This document shows positions 1-11,689 of a stretch of DNA of 64,000 bases, piece by piece (positions within the stretch are counted from its first letter, which is position 1; every line of letters starts with the position of its first letter). Location: positions 17,679,501 through 17,743,500 of the forward strand of contig NC_081812.1 of assembly GCF_030704535.1 (NCBI RefSeq), given 5' to 3'. This DNA is from Vitis vinifera (lineage: Eukaryota; Streptophyta; Magnoliopsida; Vitales; Vitaceae). Position numbers and translations under genes: made by a program. A model generated the notes under the pieces. It was not told the DNA's origin. It ran no database searches and was given only the letters and a program-made list of their open reading frames with translations.

Positions 1-1837
1 AGGATGGGTCCCCTCTCAAGGAAATCGGGGGAAGAGCAGGCGTACCTTTTTTATTACGAGCTTCGGCGGGGGAGGGAAGCTCCTTCACAGCTGTCGGCAC
101 TTCCACAAGGTGCGACGCTTCCAACTGGGTCGACTTGCGAGCTTTGACAGGGAGGGAAAGCTCAAAAGCATGCATCGGCGATTCCACAGGGGAAGACGCT
201 TCCATCTAGGGGGTTTTGCTAGCTTCGACGGGACGGGATGCCGTCGGCGCATCCAAAAGAGGCGACGCAACCTTCTGGGGAGCCCTTGAGAAGGAAGGTG
301 TCGCGGAGGGAGCTCCACTTCGACGCAGCGAGCAGCTAGGGCTTTCTTGCCTTAAAGCTTTGGAAGGGGCTGGGTCGAGGGGTTTAAGAGAAGAACCCAT
401 AGGGACTTGGGCCTTTCCTAGCCCAGGCCCAAAGGGCCTTCCACAAGCCAAGCTCGAATGGGCCAAGGCATCTAGAAGCTGGCCTGATTCCTCAACGCGG
501 GCTTGGGAAAGGGGATACTGGCCCTTCTCCATGGCGCGGGCAGGAGACGAGGGAGCAGCTTCACCCGTCAAGTCTGAAGTAGGTGCAACAGTCCCTAGGG
601 TCGGCGAAAGCAGCTTTTCAGGTTGCAGAGTGACAGAGGCAGGGGTCTGAGGGTCCACGCTCCCCATAGCGCGTGAGGGGGCCACCACATCATCCCCAAT
701 CTTCCAAGCACCGGACCTGCAGGCGGGGATCACAGAGGAAAGGCAGGGCTCTTCTTCCCACCATAGTTGCAGAGCATAACAGGTGGCGCCAGCGACTACC
801 TGCAGTGAGCTTGGGTGTTGCCATCCACTGGTTTCGACTAGGACTTTGGCCCACTTGAGGTTCCGACGCTCAGCTGTGTTTTCATCCACAGCTACGTACC
901 TCCCACAGGCGTCTCCGAACTGCTTGAAGAGGCTTCTTCCCCAGAGATGGAGAGGGAGTCCTAAAATTCTAACCCACACATGGCGCGTCTCCTCATTATC
1001 TCCCTCAAGACATCCCACAGATGGCTTCCATTTTTCTAGGCGGAAGCTTCTTCCTCTGAAACTTCTTATGCCTGAGCTAAACACCCTTTCTGCTTCGTCC
1101 TCAAATTCAAACTCCAGGAGCATGAGATTTTCTCTCACGTTTGAAAGCCAGAGGTTTCCTTCCAAGAACCATGAGTTCTTCGCCCATGACCCGAAAGAAA
1201 CGGGGTCAGGAAGACGATCAGCGTCCCCCACCCAAGAGCCCACAAGACACCTGCCCAGCAGCTCCTCATTCCTATCCAAAGTTTCTTTCTCAATTTCTAG
1301 CCAGACGGCATCTCGAGGCTCGGGGCGATTCCGAAGAGGGCATAAGCCTCTGCCTACGCTACTGCTGGGTGAGGCTTGGGAAGGCGATTGTTTATCCAGC
1401 AAAACACCACTCCATTGGAGGGGGGCGACTCCCACACTTCTCAGTTTACTAGCCAGCATTTTCCATCCTCCAACAAGCCCCCTTCCTTCAGGGAAAGCCA
1501 AGGAAAATCTTTTGTTTTCTGCATCTCTTACAACGCAGAACAAAAATCTTCCTGCTCTATTACCTCTGAGTTCCAAACTGTAAACTCTATCACCTTCTGA
1601 CCAAAACTTCCTGAAAGGGGTTCTTTCCTTTAGCCCACAAACTGATTCAACCCCTTCTAGCAACAGGGATAGGCCTTTTCCTCCAAATCTGATCCATGAC
1701 GAGAACTTGGGGCCTCTTTCACAGATCTTTCCACGCACTTTTCCTTTGTGATCTTCTATGTTAATCTCAAAGGACTTCAAATCAATGCCAAACCAGCACT
1801 TACCACCAGGGGAAGATACCGGCGATTTTACCGGCAT
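1..1837 (-). pseudogene. LINE ORF1-like protein (DUF4283 domain), interrupted by one stop
   Basis: The frame opens at the Met-Pro-Val at about 1837 and stays open to a TAG at 208-206. Past that codon the same frame remains open to the window edge, so a single nonsense codon splits what was one ORF. An upstream in-frame ATG at 1951 exists, but the residues after it look like translated intron. Roughly residues 170-330 from the chosen start carry a DUF4283-like region, including a W-V-R-I-x-G-L-P motif followed by a W-G-R-S-L-F segment. The C-terminal part is rich in Pro, Ser and Ala. DUF4283 proteins are the first ORF of plant LINEs and are thought to bind the element RNA. A functional product is unlikely from this copy. 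Confidence 0.75.
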
Positions 1838-1860
1838 CATTCCCGGCCAAAATAAGACTC
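1..1860 (-). mobile_element. 5' part of a LINE (non-LTR retrotransposon) inside a TT9 intron
   Basis: This is the 5' portion of a LINE in the same orientation as the surrounding gene. It contains a long ORF1-like frame with a DUF4283-type domain, and the element continues off the left edge. The right (5') boundary is approximate: upstream of about 1860 the translation stops looking like ORF1 and the DNA becomes ordinary AT-rich intron. The reverse transcriptase part and poly(A) tail are not in the window, so no target-site duplication can be checked. GC content is clearly higher than in the flanking intron, as is common for grape LINEs. Confidence 0.8.
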
Positions 1861-2310
1861 TTAAAGCATCTAGATGATGATTTGCCCAATTGACAACAAG
1901 AAAATATGTCATTGCACAAAAATAGTATTGTTGAGAGTCAAAATTTGGCATATATGAAGGGACAACTGGAATATCTACAGATCAATACACAATAAACATT
2001 TCTTTCACATGCATCCATATCTAAATACGTTTCTTTTCTTCTTTCTGGACAGGAAATCCATACCAAAGTTTTTGAAATAATCGTGAGTAAATATGAAACT
2101 GCAAGCAACACGTTTTAGTTGCCAGAGAAGAGCAAAATTTCTTTAGAGTCATATATCCAATGATAACAGCAAGAATTATCACATAGTTGGCAACTATCCC
2201 ATGTCACTCTAAATACCAAAGCAACATCAAATTCCTCATTTCATAAATTAACCATTTAAAATCAATAAAACAAGAACAAGTATAAAATTATTTTAGGAAG
2301 ATGAACCAAC

Positions 2311-5300
2311 CTTTCTCCAAGTTTATTATCCCAGGGGCAGCTGACAAAATGAGAATTTGATGAAATGTAGTCCAACAAGTGCCCAAACAGACAGTTCCTC
2401 TCAATGTTTTCTGCTCCTTCAGACTCAAGACCAGAACATTGCATCTCCAATTTATTTAAATGGGTGACAAAAGATTTATCTTGAAAACTTCCATTACCAC
2501 TGTCCCCTCTAGTAGTATCTCTCATGCTTGAGGTCATGAAAGGATATAGAATAATACCAGCCACAGAGTTAACCACGCTTTTTCCACCAACAACTTGAAG
2601 GAGGCGAGAAATTACATACAAACAAGTGACTGCAGATAGATCTGAACCCTGAAATCATATAATATAATTCTTGAAATTTCACTTCAAGCAGAATGACTTG
2701 GAATCAGTAAATTCCACATATCACAACTGACCTACTGAAACTTTAAGGTACTAGTTTCCACCAAACATGTAATTGGGTAATTTTAAATTTTATTTTGGGG
2801 AAAATAGATAAGAGTAAATGGAATAGAAAGAGTGGTGATTGACTGACAGAATTTGACAAAACAAAATGTCCATAGTAGTGTGCCTTTTAGAACTTCTAAC
2901 ATTCTGCTAGAACACACTATCCCAATTTACTGCTTAATGCTTGTTAACAAATGTCTATTTGTGGTGCCTATTTTTTTTTTATAAGTAAAAGCACAGAGAA
3001 AAAAATATATTAGAAAAATGGCACCTTAAGGCTGACCCAAAAGCATACAGGGGGTATACAAGAGACATCATAAGGCACAGACAAAAGAAGAGGGGATACA
3101 AAAATCACCAACCCTCATCTAGAACCCAACCAATCAAAAAGACTGAATAAAGGAAGAGGACCTTCATTTACAACCGACTTAGTCCAAAGCCAAAGATTAC
3201 ATACAAAAGAATTTTTCAACCTATGAATCGAGAGCTCCTCATTCTCAAAAGCAATCCTATTTCTTTCCTTCCAAATCGCCCAAAAAAGACACAAAGGGGT
3301 AGCCTTCCACACCTTTCTACGCTTCTTGCCCATATTAAACCCCCGCCAACCAAGAAGGGTATCTCTAACCGAAAGAGGAAGAACCCAATTAACTTCAAAA
3401 ATAGCAAACAATAACTCCCATAAAACTCTTGCCTTAGTGCAATGAATAAGAATATGATCAATAGACTCTTCTTCCACACAACAAAGAAAGCATCTGTTAG
3501 CTAAGATCCACCCCCTCTTCTTAAGTTGATCCAAAGTTAACACCTTACCCCAAGAGGCTTCCCAAGCAAAAAAACCCACTTTGGTAGGGACACAATGACT
3601 CCAAATAATGCTATTAGGAAACTGAACAACACTTCTAGAAAATAGAGCACTATAAAGAGATTTAACTAAGAAAATCTCATCCTTAGTCTCTTTCCACAGC
3701 CTTTTATCTTCCAAAAGAGGGTTAAGCCTCCTTCCACGGATTGTCAAAAGTAACCTCTCCACCTCTTCCACCTCCCAGTCATTGAAGGACCTAGAGAACC
3801 TAGGACTCCAAACCCCTTCCTCTCCCGAAGAGTCCCTCAACTCCACTAACCAAGCCTCTTTGTAAGCTGCAAATGCATACAAAGAGGGAAAAGAATTACA
3901 AAGAGATTAACTAAGAAAATCCCATCCTTAGTCTCTTTCCACAGCATTTTATCTTCCAAAAGAGGGTTAAGCCTCCTTACACGGATTGTCAAAAGTAAAC
4001 TCTCCACCTCTTCCACCTCCTAGTCATTGAAGGACCTAGAGAACCTAGGACTCCAAACCCCTTCCTCTCCCGAAGAGTCCCACAACTCCACTAACCAAGC
4101 CTCTTTGTGGTGCCTATTATTCCTCTTTGGAGTACCATCTTGAACTTTTAAGCATTTTCTTACGCACAATATGCAAAATAACCATTTAATGCTTATTAAA
4201 CAAGCATACATTCGTAGTGCCTTTCATTCCATGTTTGGAGTGGAATCTATGGTATTTCTTCAATCTTAAAATTATTAAAAGCATTCAATTTAAATTTGAA
4301 TCTTAAAAGAAAAGACCTTCATAGTTTCTCAAGAAAATATTTGAGCCCCTACAAATGAAAAGTGTAAGGACACAGTACCTTGAAGATTTTACCAAACATG
4401 TAGAAAATATAAAAGTACACATAGTAAAATAATAATAATAATAATAATACTGCTTCCTATAAAGATTTAAAATAAAAAAGTAGTTAAAAAAGGAAGAAGT
4501 TAAAATGAAGAATCTCACACTACACTTGCTGAGCTGCAGTAATGGGAAAAATACAGGAAAGATGAGTAAGCTGAGAAGATTTTGGGCGACCAATCCACTC
4601 AAGCGAGACTCGCCAACACACAGTATGTCCTTGAAGTAGTAAAGATCGTCTACAATTTTATCAGTTGCCATACGTAGTTCTTTCTCCTTTTCAGGAAAGC
4701 TAGTCTCTCTGCATCAAAATCAACCAGTTTCCCCAAATGTAAATTCTTATCTATATTAATTCCAGAATTCTCATATCTAATAATTTGAAAAGGATATACT
4801 CTTTGTCATGGACAAGGGCATCTAGATGGAAGCATTGCTCTCTTAAGCTCTGAACCAAGTCTGAGAAGTACTCTGAAACTGGAGGAGATGTTACAAATTG
4901 ATAGACCATAGCATCACTAACTGCCCAATGAAAAGGATGTTTCCAAATATCAAAACAATCTTTCATATTCAATATTTCAAGTATCTCTTCAATTTGCAAA
5001 AGAATGCAAAAGATCACCAAGTAATACCATTATATATATTGAGAGTTAATGCACGTACAGCTATCTGGATCATCTTTTCTCCATGATAAGCAAATTTAAG
5101 AGCCTCACTATATAGTGGGAATGCAACTACAACATCCTGTTGAAGGAGACATGATTGAAAAAATATTATGAAGCCATACCAAACCTTTGTCTAATGAGAA
5201 GAGCAAAACAAACATAGTCATATCGAATGGACACCAAATACATGCAAAAGCGCTTGCATAAGCACAGATATTCAATGCTCAAATGATCTTTGATTGCTAC

Positions 5301-6989
5301 ATAAAGAACCTGCACTTCCGCTATGTTAATTCAACCTGTAGACCAGACATTCTCTGCATATTATCAACACCAGACACAGAAAGCTTAATTACATTTCTAT
5401 ATGTTTTGCCTATCAAAAAAAAAAAACTATCTTTCTACATTTAGAAAGCAATCTATGGAGGAAACAGGTAGGTTATCTAGCTTCCCTCCTTCAAACCTCA
5501 TCCCAGGGGATTCAACATGTTGCACTATGCACATCAAGAGATTAAAACTTTCTTCTCCCTTTTATCAATGATATAAAATGTAGACAGTTTATATTTCCTC
5601 AGGAATCTAAGGTGCATAAAGCACAAAAATCCTTGCCGATTTAACACCTTATGCACAAATACCCAAGTTTAGAGTCAGAATTTTGCACCCCATGCATTCA
5701 CATCACCTAAAAGTGGTTTGTCTTGTTGTTCTTAAATCAATACAAGTAGACCAAGTTTAAGGAACAATCCTCATGATCACACAAATCTATGGATTGAGGT
5801 GATGGATTTGGAAGAGTCAGAGAAAAACTAGGCAAGGTGAAACAAAAACATAAACAAAGGTGGAGGCAGCATTCAGGAGAGAAGTATAATCCATCAAATA
5901 ATGAAATAGGAAAGAAAAGAGTATAGGGGCAAGAGTTAGACTTTCATTGGGAGAATAGGTTTCACCAAAACTCTCCTCCTGAAAAATATTGCCAATCTAT
6001 GGATACATATATGTATATATAAACACATACATATAGGGCTTCATCCATCAATATTTGGATTGCAAATAGTTACCAGGCCAAACGTTTAGTGAGCAATGAC
6101 AACACTGACAAGAATTCTTTACCTTCCACTTATTTGGACCTTTACATACTAGAGCTCTCACTTCAAAGTAGAGTCAATCTGCTTTATGTAGAGGGGAGAC
6201 AAAACAGCTACTTTTGGAAATTCCAAGGACTTTTCAAAAGAGGCAAGCTACCTTTGTAAGGATCTTCTATCTTAGTCTTCCACATGTTTCTTATTTTTGG
6301 TGAGTAAATTCTTTTTCTTTTCTTTTTTTGATAGGTAATTTTTGGTGCCTAAATTCATTGCTGAAAATCTGGAGAAGATTCACAGAACCTTCTTTTGGCG
6401 AATGAATGAGTTAAATTACCACTTTAAGCATGAGACAGGACTTAATCAAATCAAGGTTTACTTATTATACAGACCCATCCTGGTAACACCTAGGGCCATG
6501 CACATGAAAGTGCAGATTTAAGTCCATGATAGCTACTTCATAAAAATATGTTGGCAGGTTAGGTCACACTGCAAAACCCAAAAAAGGAATTAACCATTCA
6601 GGTGGACAACATTTGTACGGCTCTTCTGAAAACAAGATTCAAGATAGACGAGCAGACAAGATGCCAGTAGATCTACTACTCTGATTACATGTTAAGAAAT
6701 AGGAAAATTTGACTGTATTAATCAGAATCCTAGAAAGGTTTAATTAGATTGAAAGAGATAATTAGCAAGAAATTACTGAAAGATAAATCCAAAGCATTAA
6801 CTAAACCTAATATAGCCTGATCTTACACACGTTTCACTTCCAGGTGCAGTGCATTAGGGTACATGACATAACAATGCTCCATCTCATGACATTTTATCTC
6901 CAACTGCTAGAAATTTCATATATCAACTCATAATTTTTCAATGCATATGCCCCATTCCCTCCTCTTGTGCTCTTTAGGCACATTATAGT

Positions 6990-7037
<48 letters not shown>

Positions 7038-9055
7038 CAATTTTTAAAAAGCATTATCTCTTTTGTGATCTAATTTAAACTTGTAGTAAACTGACAAATC
7101 AACTGAAACTGTATCTACCACAGCTGGAAGGCAAGTGGTGCACTAACAGATAACAAAATATTTTACACACATCAACTTTAGTTTACCTCATGAACCTTTA
7201 CGAGAAGACAGAGTGTGTCTCTATTTAATTTGCTGCTCACTGCTCTGATAAAAACAATAGAAAAGAAATAAAAAGGCATGGGAAGTGGTGAGAAAACATC
7301 TAGTCACCTCTCCAATAATCATGTTGCAAACTAGCCTATGCGATACATTTTTAACCAATAAAATTTAAATGGCAGGTTCCACAGAGAACCATGGCAAAGA
7401 AAAGAATAATATGACTACCTTAAAAAAGAGACGTAATATGGAGCTAGATCTCCCCCATCAAACTCATATTGATGTGTTATGATGCTGTTGATGTAATCGT
7501 TACTAAAACAATAGTCTGCAGCATTCAAATATCAAAGTCACTCATCAAAGTTGTTAGAGTAACAGGTATGAGTAGCAAGTGAACATATTCGTCATGCAGA
7601 CAAAGGTTTTTGTTTTAACACGATTAAACCCTCCAAAACCCTCTCCTCTGGAGACCCAGAAGCAAGCATTTACACAGGCACATAGGTAGAGAAATGAACG
7701 AATGCGAACATTCAGAGTTCAGCAAATGTATTTTGGAACTTAGCATCTTACAAATTGCATGTTCAGAATCCATGTTTTGAATCATTATACTTAGATATTG
7801 AAGCAACGGCGCCTCAATTCTTGAATTCCTACTAATCTTCAGTAGACGAACAAACTCTGCTAAAACTTGATATTCCATAAAACATCTGAAAAGATTTAGA
7901 AAAATGCAACTCTTATTACAAAAAGATAAATAAATATATGAGAGCCTTGAAGCATATAAAAGAAACTGTACTATGAGAACTCATACTCAAAAATAGCTGG
8001 GTCATGTCTATCACCATAGGTAACTATCTCAACTATTGATTGCAGTATATCTACAACTGATTCCTGAATATAAATAAAATAAAACAGTTAATGCAAGAGA
8101 ATAACATCTCAACATTAAATAAAACAATGACGAGGTTAATTACATACCCTGTTAGCCTTGTGCACAACTTTGATTTCCCGCAATTCATTAATTACATATC
8201 TGTATCCATGATAAGAAAAATGAAAAAAATTCACATCAACTCCAACAGATCAGTCTTAAGATGAGAATAACTTAGAGGAATGCAGGACTGGGTTTGGTTG
8301 GTGTGATCTCACTGAGAAGTAGTTGTAGAGTCTTTAAACCAAGGAACTCCCTCCCCTTCTCCATCATTATGTTTGGTTCCTCCCACTCATTCAATATAAT
8401 TTTTAGGGTCCAATTTCATGAAATCACCATGCCATGCCTAGGTTATCACACAAGGTCTGCAAAATTTGGTTGTGCAAGGATCTTAGTAGTGTAAACCCTA
8501 AAATCTTGAGATTTTAATTATTCTATTTACTCTTTCTACAATGTGTATGCCCTAGAATTGGAACAACTTTTAATTCTTTAAACCCTAAATCTTGAAATTT
8601 TAGTAATTCGTCTTGAAATCCATGGAAAACCACCACGATATTCACTTTTTCTACATTGTGCATGCATCAATTGGGTTTTGGACAGACTCCTGATCCTCTA
8701 AGCCCTAAATCTTGAGGTTTCAGTCGTCTTGACATTCATGGCAAATCACCGCGGTATTTACTGTTTCTACAATGTTATGCTTATCAGAGATTAGTTTCAG
8801 ATGATCCTTAATCATTTAAACCCTAAATCTCGACATTTTAGTCTTTCGTGTTAGAATGTATGGCAAATTCACCACTATATTCCTTTTTTTTTTTCTCTCC
8901 TGGAAAAAAGATAGCTTCTCTCTTAATGGGCAAAAATGAGAAAAAGAAAATCAGCGTCAAATTCACGTCCAAATTTAGAAGAGAGATCGAGTTGAAACTC
9001 ACTTGAAGTATTGGAGAGAGAAGCGATCAATGGATCGCCATAGAGATCTCCACAT
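2311..9055 (-). CDS. TT9: TT9/GFS9-like FPL-domain (CLEC16A family) protein, N-terminal half, 10 exons
   Basis: This is a spliced gene whose 3' half lies off the left edge. Exons by frame continuity and GT/AG sites are 9055-9003, 8199-8148, 8063-7987, 7885-7752, 7515-7419, 7244-7187, 5136-5028, 4920-4800, 4708-4519 and 2648-2311. They total 1229 nt, about 409 residues, and every junction keeps phase. The start is the ATG at 9055, giving [12 protein letters not shown]. The FPL domain covers roughly residues 45-195 and includes the M-E-Y-Q-V-L-A-E-F segment. Known family: Arabidopsis TT9/GFS9 is a Golgi-associated peripheral membrane protein needed for vacuolar trafficking and proanthocyanidin accumulation; animal CLEC16A acts in endosome and mitophagy control. 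Introns 9 and 10 carry LINE fragments. The last donor (AAAG|GTTGGT) is weak, so the end of exon 10 is the least certain boundary. The gene looks intact in the part visible. Confidence 0.88.
2973..4103 (-). mobile_element. 5'-truncated LINE 3' end with target-site duplication, in a TT9 intron
   Basis: A 1.13-kb LINE tail lies inside the intron between exons at 4519 and 2648. It is bounded by a perfect 15-bp direct repeat, tttgtggtgcctatt, at 2958-2972 and 4104-4118. The poly(A) tail appears as a T run just inside the left copy, which fixes minus-strand orientation. The element is 5'-truncated, as is usual for target-primed reverse transcription. A segment of about 210 bp occurs twice inside it (about 3651-3863 and 3897-4106). 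Confidence 0.9.
3115..3882 (-). pseudogene. LINE reverse transcriptase C-terminus (zf-RVT domain) relic
   Basis: A 255-residue open frame matches the reverse-transcriptase zinc-binding domain (zf-RVT) that ends plant LINE ORF2 proteins. Visible marks are the [15 protein letters not shown] segment, the C-F-L-C-C...[10 protein letters not shown] cluster, and the closing [15 protein letters not shown] region. The endonuclease and polymerase domains are missing because of 5' truncation. The ATG used is internal to the original ORF2. It is not expected to be an independent gene. Confidence 0.85.
6993..7034. repeat. (GA)n microsatellite in TT9 intron 6
   Basis: About 21 uninterrupted GA dinucleotides lie in the 2.05-kb intron between the exons at 7187 and 5136. 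This is a probable length-polymorphic marker. The rest of that intron (5137-7186) is AT-rich, with no coding exon or recognisable element. Confidence 0.95.
8490..8885. repeat. Degenerate ~120-bp minisatellite in TT9 intron 1
   Basis: Four diverged units begin with a CCCTAAA(T)CT-type motif at 8495, 8582, 8702 and 8820, spaced 87, 120 and 118 bp. Each continues with a TCTTGA.(A/G)TTTTAG segment, and most then have a CATGGCAAA(T) motif and a TTTCTACAAT(G) motif. They sit close to the start of the gene in intron 1. Confidence 0.75.
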
Positions 9056-9497
9056 GTTGAGCTATGGAGAGATCAAAAACCAGATCTGATCAGAAACCCT
9101 AGGATTGAAAAGCGGATTAGAAATAGAAGCAGAGGCAGAAGATTGATACGGAAGGCGTGACTTGTGTTTCTCCTGGTTTGCCTTTCCCTTTTTCCGCGGG
9201 AGGAACGGGGCTTGGCCGTTTGGTGAAGCAGCGTTGAAATTTAAAATCGGGCAACGAACTGTCAACGTTCGCTCTCTAATTTAGGCGAAGTTTGACATGG
9301 ATGACGTACTCTGGAGGCGACGGATCCTTTCCACATCAGTGAATGATGCGATGTGGAATTGCGAAACACATCCTAGCTGGATAACAATTAAAACATCGCC
9401 CATGACCCATACTTTAATCAAACGATCGCAACTATGCTTCTCGATAAATAATTGGGTTTTTTTAACGTTTTAAGATCCCAACGGCAATGAAATCATA
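9056..9497 (-). promoter_or_regulatory. Upstream region and presumed promoter of the TT9-like gene
   Basis: This is the DNA immediately 5' of the minus-strand start codon at 9055. The segment 9056-9290 is GC-richer than the surroundings and probably contains the 5' UTR. I see no clear TATA box, as is common for broadly expressed housekeeping genes. The promoter assignment is positional inference only; no other gene is visible here. Confidence 0.45.
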
Positions 9498-10205
9498 TAT
9501 GTAGGCACCCCTCCACGTGTCACTTCCAATCAAGCAGTGTCCGGATAAGGGGAAAGTAGTGTCCAAGGTTGTCCTATCTGGACCACGATCAACTCGTCTA
9601 GGTACGGATAGGAGGGTTCATCTCCTACATAAACAGGTAGCAAACATGATCGGACTCCCTACACAGACGGTACGGCCCAATCAATCTTTAAGACTCATTA
9701 ACCTGTGTAATCATTCATATTTGATAGGGGAATGACTAATGGAACCTCCCTCCACCCTGAAGTCAATGTCAATTAACTATCGCACACCTCTAACAGGTTA
9801 AGGAGACAAGTAACTGCGCGATTAGGCATCATATCATATATTCTGATAGCATTTGTCAATCATTCTAGAGTTGTAATGTTTGCCCTATCATCTGCAGAAT
9901 TGTCATCATTACATCACCTGTCAGCCACCTAGGATTGTAATGATTACTTTGTCATCTGCAAAATTGTCATCATTATAAGAAGGTCAAAGTGCTTAGTTAA
10001 CACTACAATGGTCTCTTCTTGAGCACTATAAAAACCCTCATAAAGTATAAACAAGGTACACACGATCAAGTTGACCTACTCGTTCTATTGAAAAAGTCTG
10101 ACCTATCTATATATAATTTAAGCTTTGAAGGGATGTCCAATCCCTCATTATTGGGCAGAAACTCTGAAAGGCACAACTTAAGGAGAATCCGACTATAGTT
10201 GACCT
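9498..10205 (+). other. LTR-like unidentified stretch
   Basis: A GC-richer block starts TGTAGGCACC. It contains a TATA-like motif (TATAAAAACCC, about 10027-10037) and an internal pair of about 45-bp direct repeats (about 9872-9917 and 9934-9980, sharing TTGTCATCATTA). It is followed abruptly by AT-rich low-complexity DNA at 10210-10500. Composition and layout suggest a solo LTR of a retrotransposon, but no target-site duplication was found, so this stays a guess. No protein-coding frame is convincing. Confidence 0.3.
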
Positions 10206-10209
10206 TGCA

Positions 10210-10500
10210 TCAATAATAAATATATAATTTATATATTATTAAAATAAAAAAATAATATATATATATATATATATATAAATAAATTTAAAATCAATAATAT
10301 TTATTTTTTATAATATTATCAAATTAAATCATATATAAATACATTAATATTTAAAATTTTATTAAATGAAATATTTATAATATTTAAATATGAATATATT
10401 AAAAAATTTTAATTATGTAATTTTAAAATATTATATTATTTGTATTTAATATTATAAATTTTTTTAAAAAGAAATATAATTTCTTTTATTTTTTATACTA
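10210..10500. repeat. AT-rich low-complexity tract with (TA)n
   Basis: Nearly pure A/T sequence that includes a run of TA dinucleotides near 10253-10276. No gene is seen from here to the protease relic at 10961. Confidence 0.8.
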
Positions 10501-10960
10501 AGCAGCCAAGTGTGTAATGAAGTGGTGCCCCATTTAATAGGTTTGACGTATCGAGTTTAACACCTTTAGGTAAATATTTTTTATTGATTTTTCTCAAACT
10601 TAATATCATCAATCCCATAGGGATGTGATAAAAATAAGAAGTTTCATAAATTCACGATTCAGTAAAATTCTTTTATATTCAATAAAATTTTCATACTACT
10701 AATATTATCCTTTAAAATCATGATTATTTTAGTTTCATTTTCTGCTAAAATGGGTCCTAAACAAGGTCTTAAAATCTTAGTGGACTCAATCAGAGGGTGA
10801 TCTCATTAATTAAAAATGATGCCACCTTGGCACCATTGAATTACCCTCAATAAGAACGGCCTACTTTCACAACCACTACCACACTCATTGGACTGATCAC
10901 ATGCTGCAAACCTATTATAAATATCATGGATGCATGGTGGGCCGTGGGCGGGCTCACTCA

Positions 10961-11190
10961 CTAGCGAGTTTGTTTTCGAAATCCCAAATTGGTAAGCTTA
11001 CTCAGGGATTTTGCAAGGTTTTCCCTCGCCAGTAAAAGTGAAGTCTGAAACAGGGACCCGCAATGAGTATGGCTTCCTACTCCCGCTATCTTCTGTGCTT
11101 TGCCCATCTGCTTTTCAAACTCGGCCACCACAAGCTCATAAACTGGTCTCCTGAAGTAGCCACGGCTGAAACCGAGAACTAGCACATCTT
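10961..11190 (-). pseudogene. Aspartyl protease C-terminal relic (At3g52500-like)
   Basis: The minus-strand translation keeps the segment R-R-P-V-Y-E-L-V-V-A-E-F-E-K-Q-M, which matches the helix after the second catalytic motif of A1B proteases. It then jumps, by internal deletion or frameshift, to L-G-F-R-K-Q-T before a TAG at 10961. Intact paralogs in this window end L-G-F-R-Q-Q-T-C. The intervening ~80 residues and all upstream domains are absent, so it cannot encode an enzyme. It resembles the subfamily of the fragments at 33388 and 55529 more than AP1-AP4. Confidence 0.65.
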
Positions 11191-11689
11191 TGTCATAGTT
11201 GAAAGTTGCGATATCCGTCACTGATTCGGAAGGTCTCGGCGTATTGGTCTCGATGTATTGACTCGATATGGATAATATGCAAAATAAGACAATTAGAAAG
11301 TTCAAAAATGTATAAAAATATTGTGTAAATTATTATAAAAAAAAATATAATTAAATAAACTCAAATAAAATTAATAAAATAAAATTGTTTCACATTTAAC
11401 ATTATTTAAATAATTACAAAAACATTCGTTGAAAGTTAGTTATAATAATTCTAAAAATATAAAATTATTTTATTTCAAATATAATAACATTTTTACTAAA
11501 AGACATATAATACAATAATCAATTTCATGTTAAATGATAAAGGAGCCCAAATAAATATTAATCATATTATTATACTTGGATCTAATACAAATAAAGTTGT
11601 TGATCCAAAAGTAAGTTTGGCTTCAATGTGAAAGTCATTTGAATGGTGATGTCCTTATGATAATGGAGGGACCCCATCGGGTCTTAGAC

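Noticed and set aside
85..1600. Several plus-strand open frames up to 266 codons
   Set aside because: They are antisense shadows of the GC-rich LINE ORF1 and have no recognisable domain.
8294..8494. 66-codon plus-strand frame in TT9 intron 1
   Set aside because: Within an intron, no domain, and antisense to the supported gene.
9498..10205. Confident LTR call
   Set aside because: No matching 5-bp target duplication could be found at plausible TG/CA ends, so it was kept only as a low-confidence candidate.
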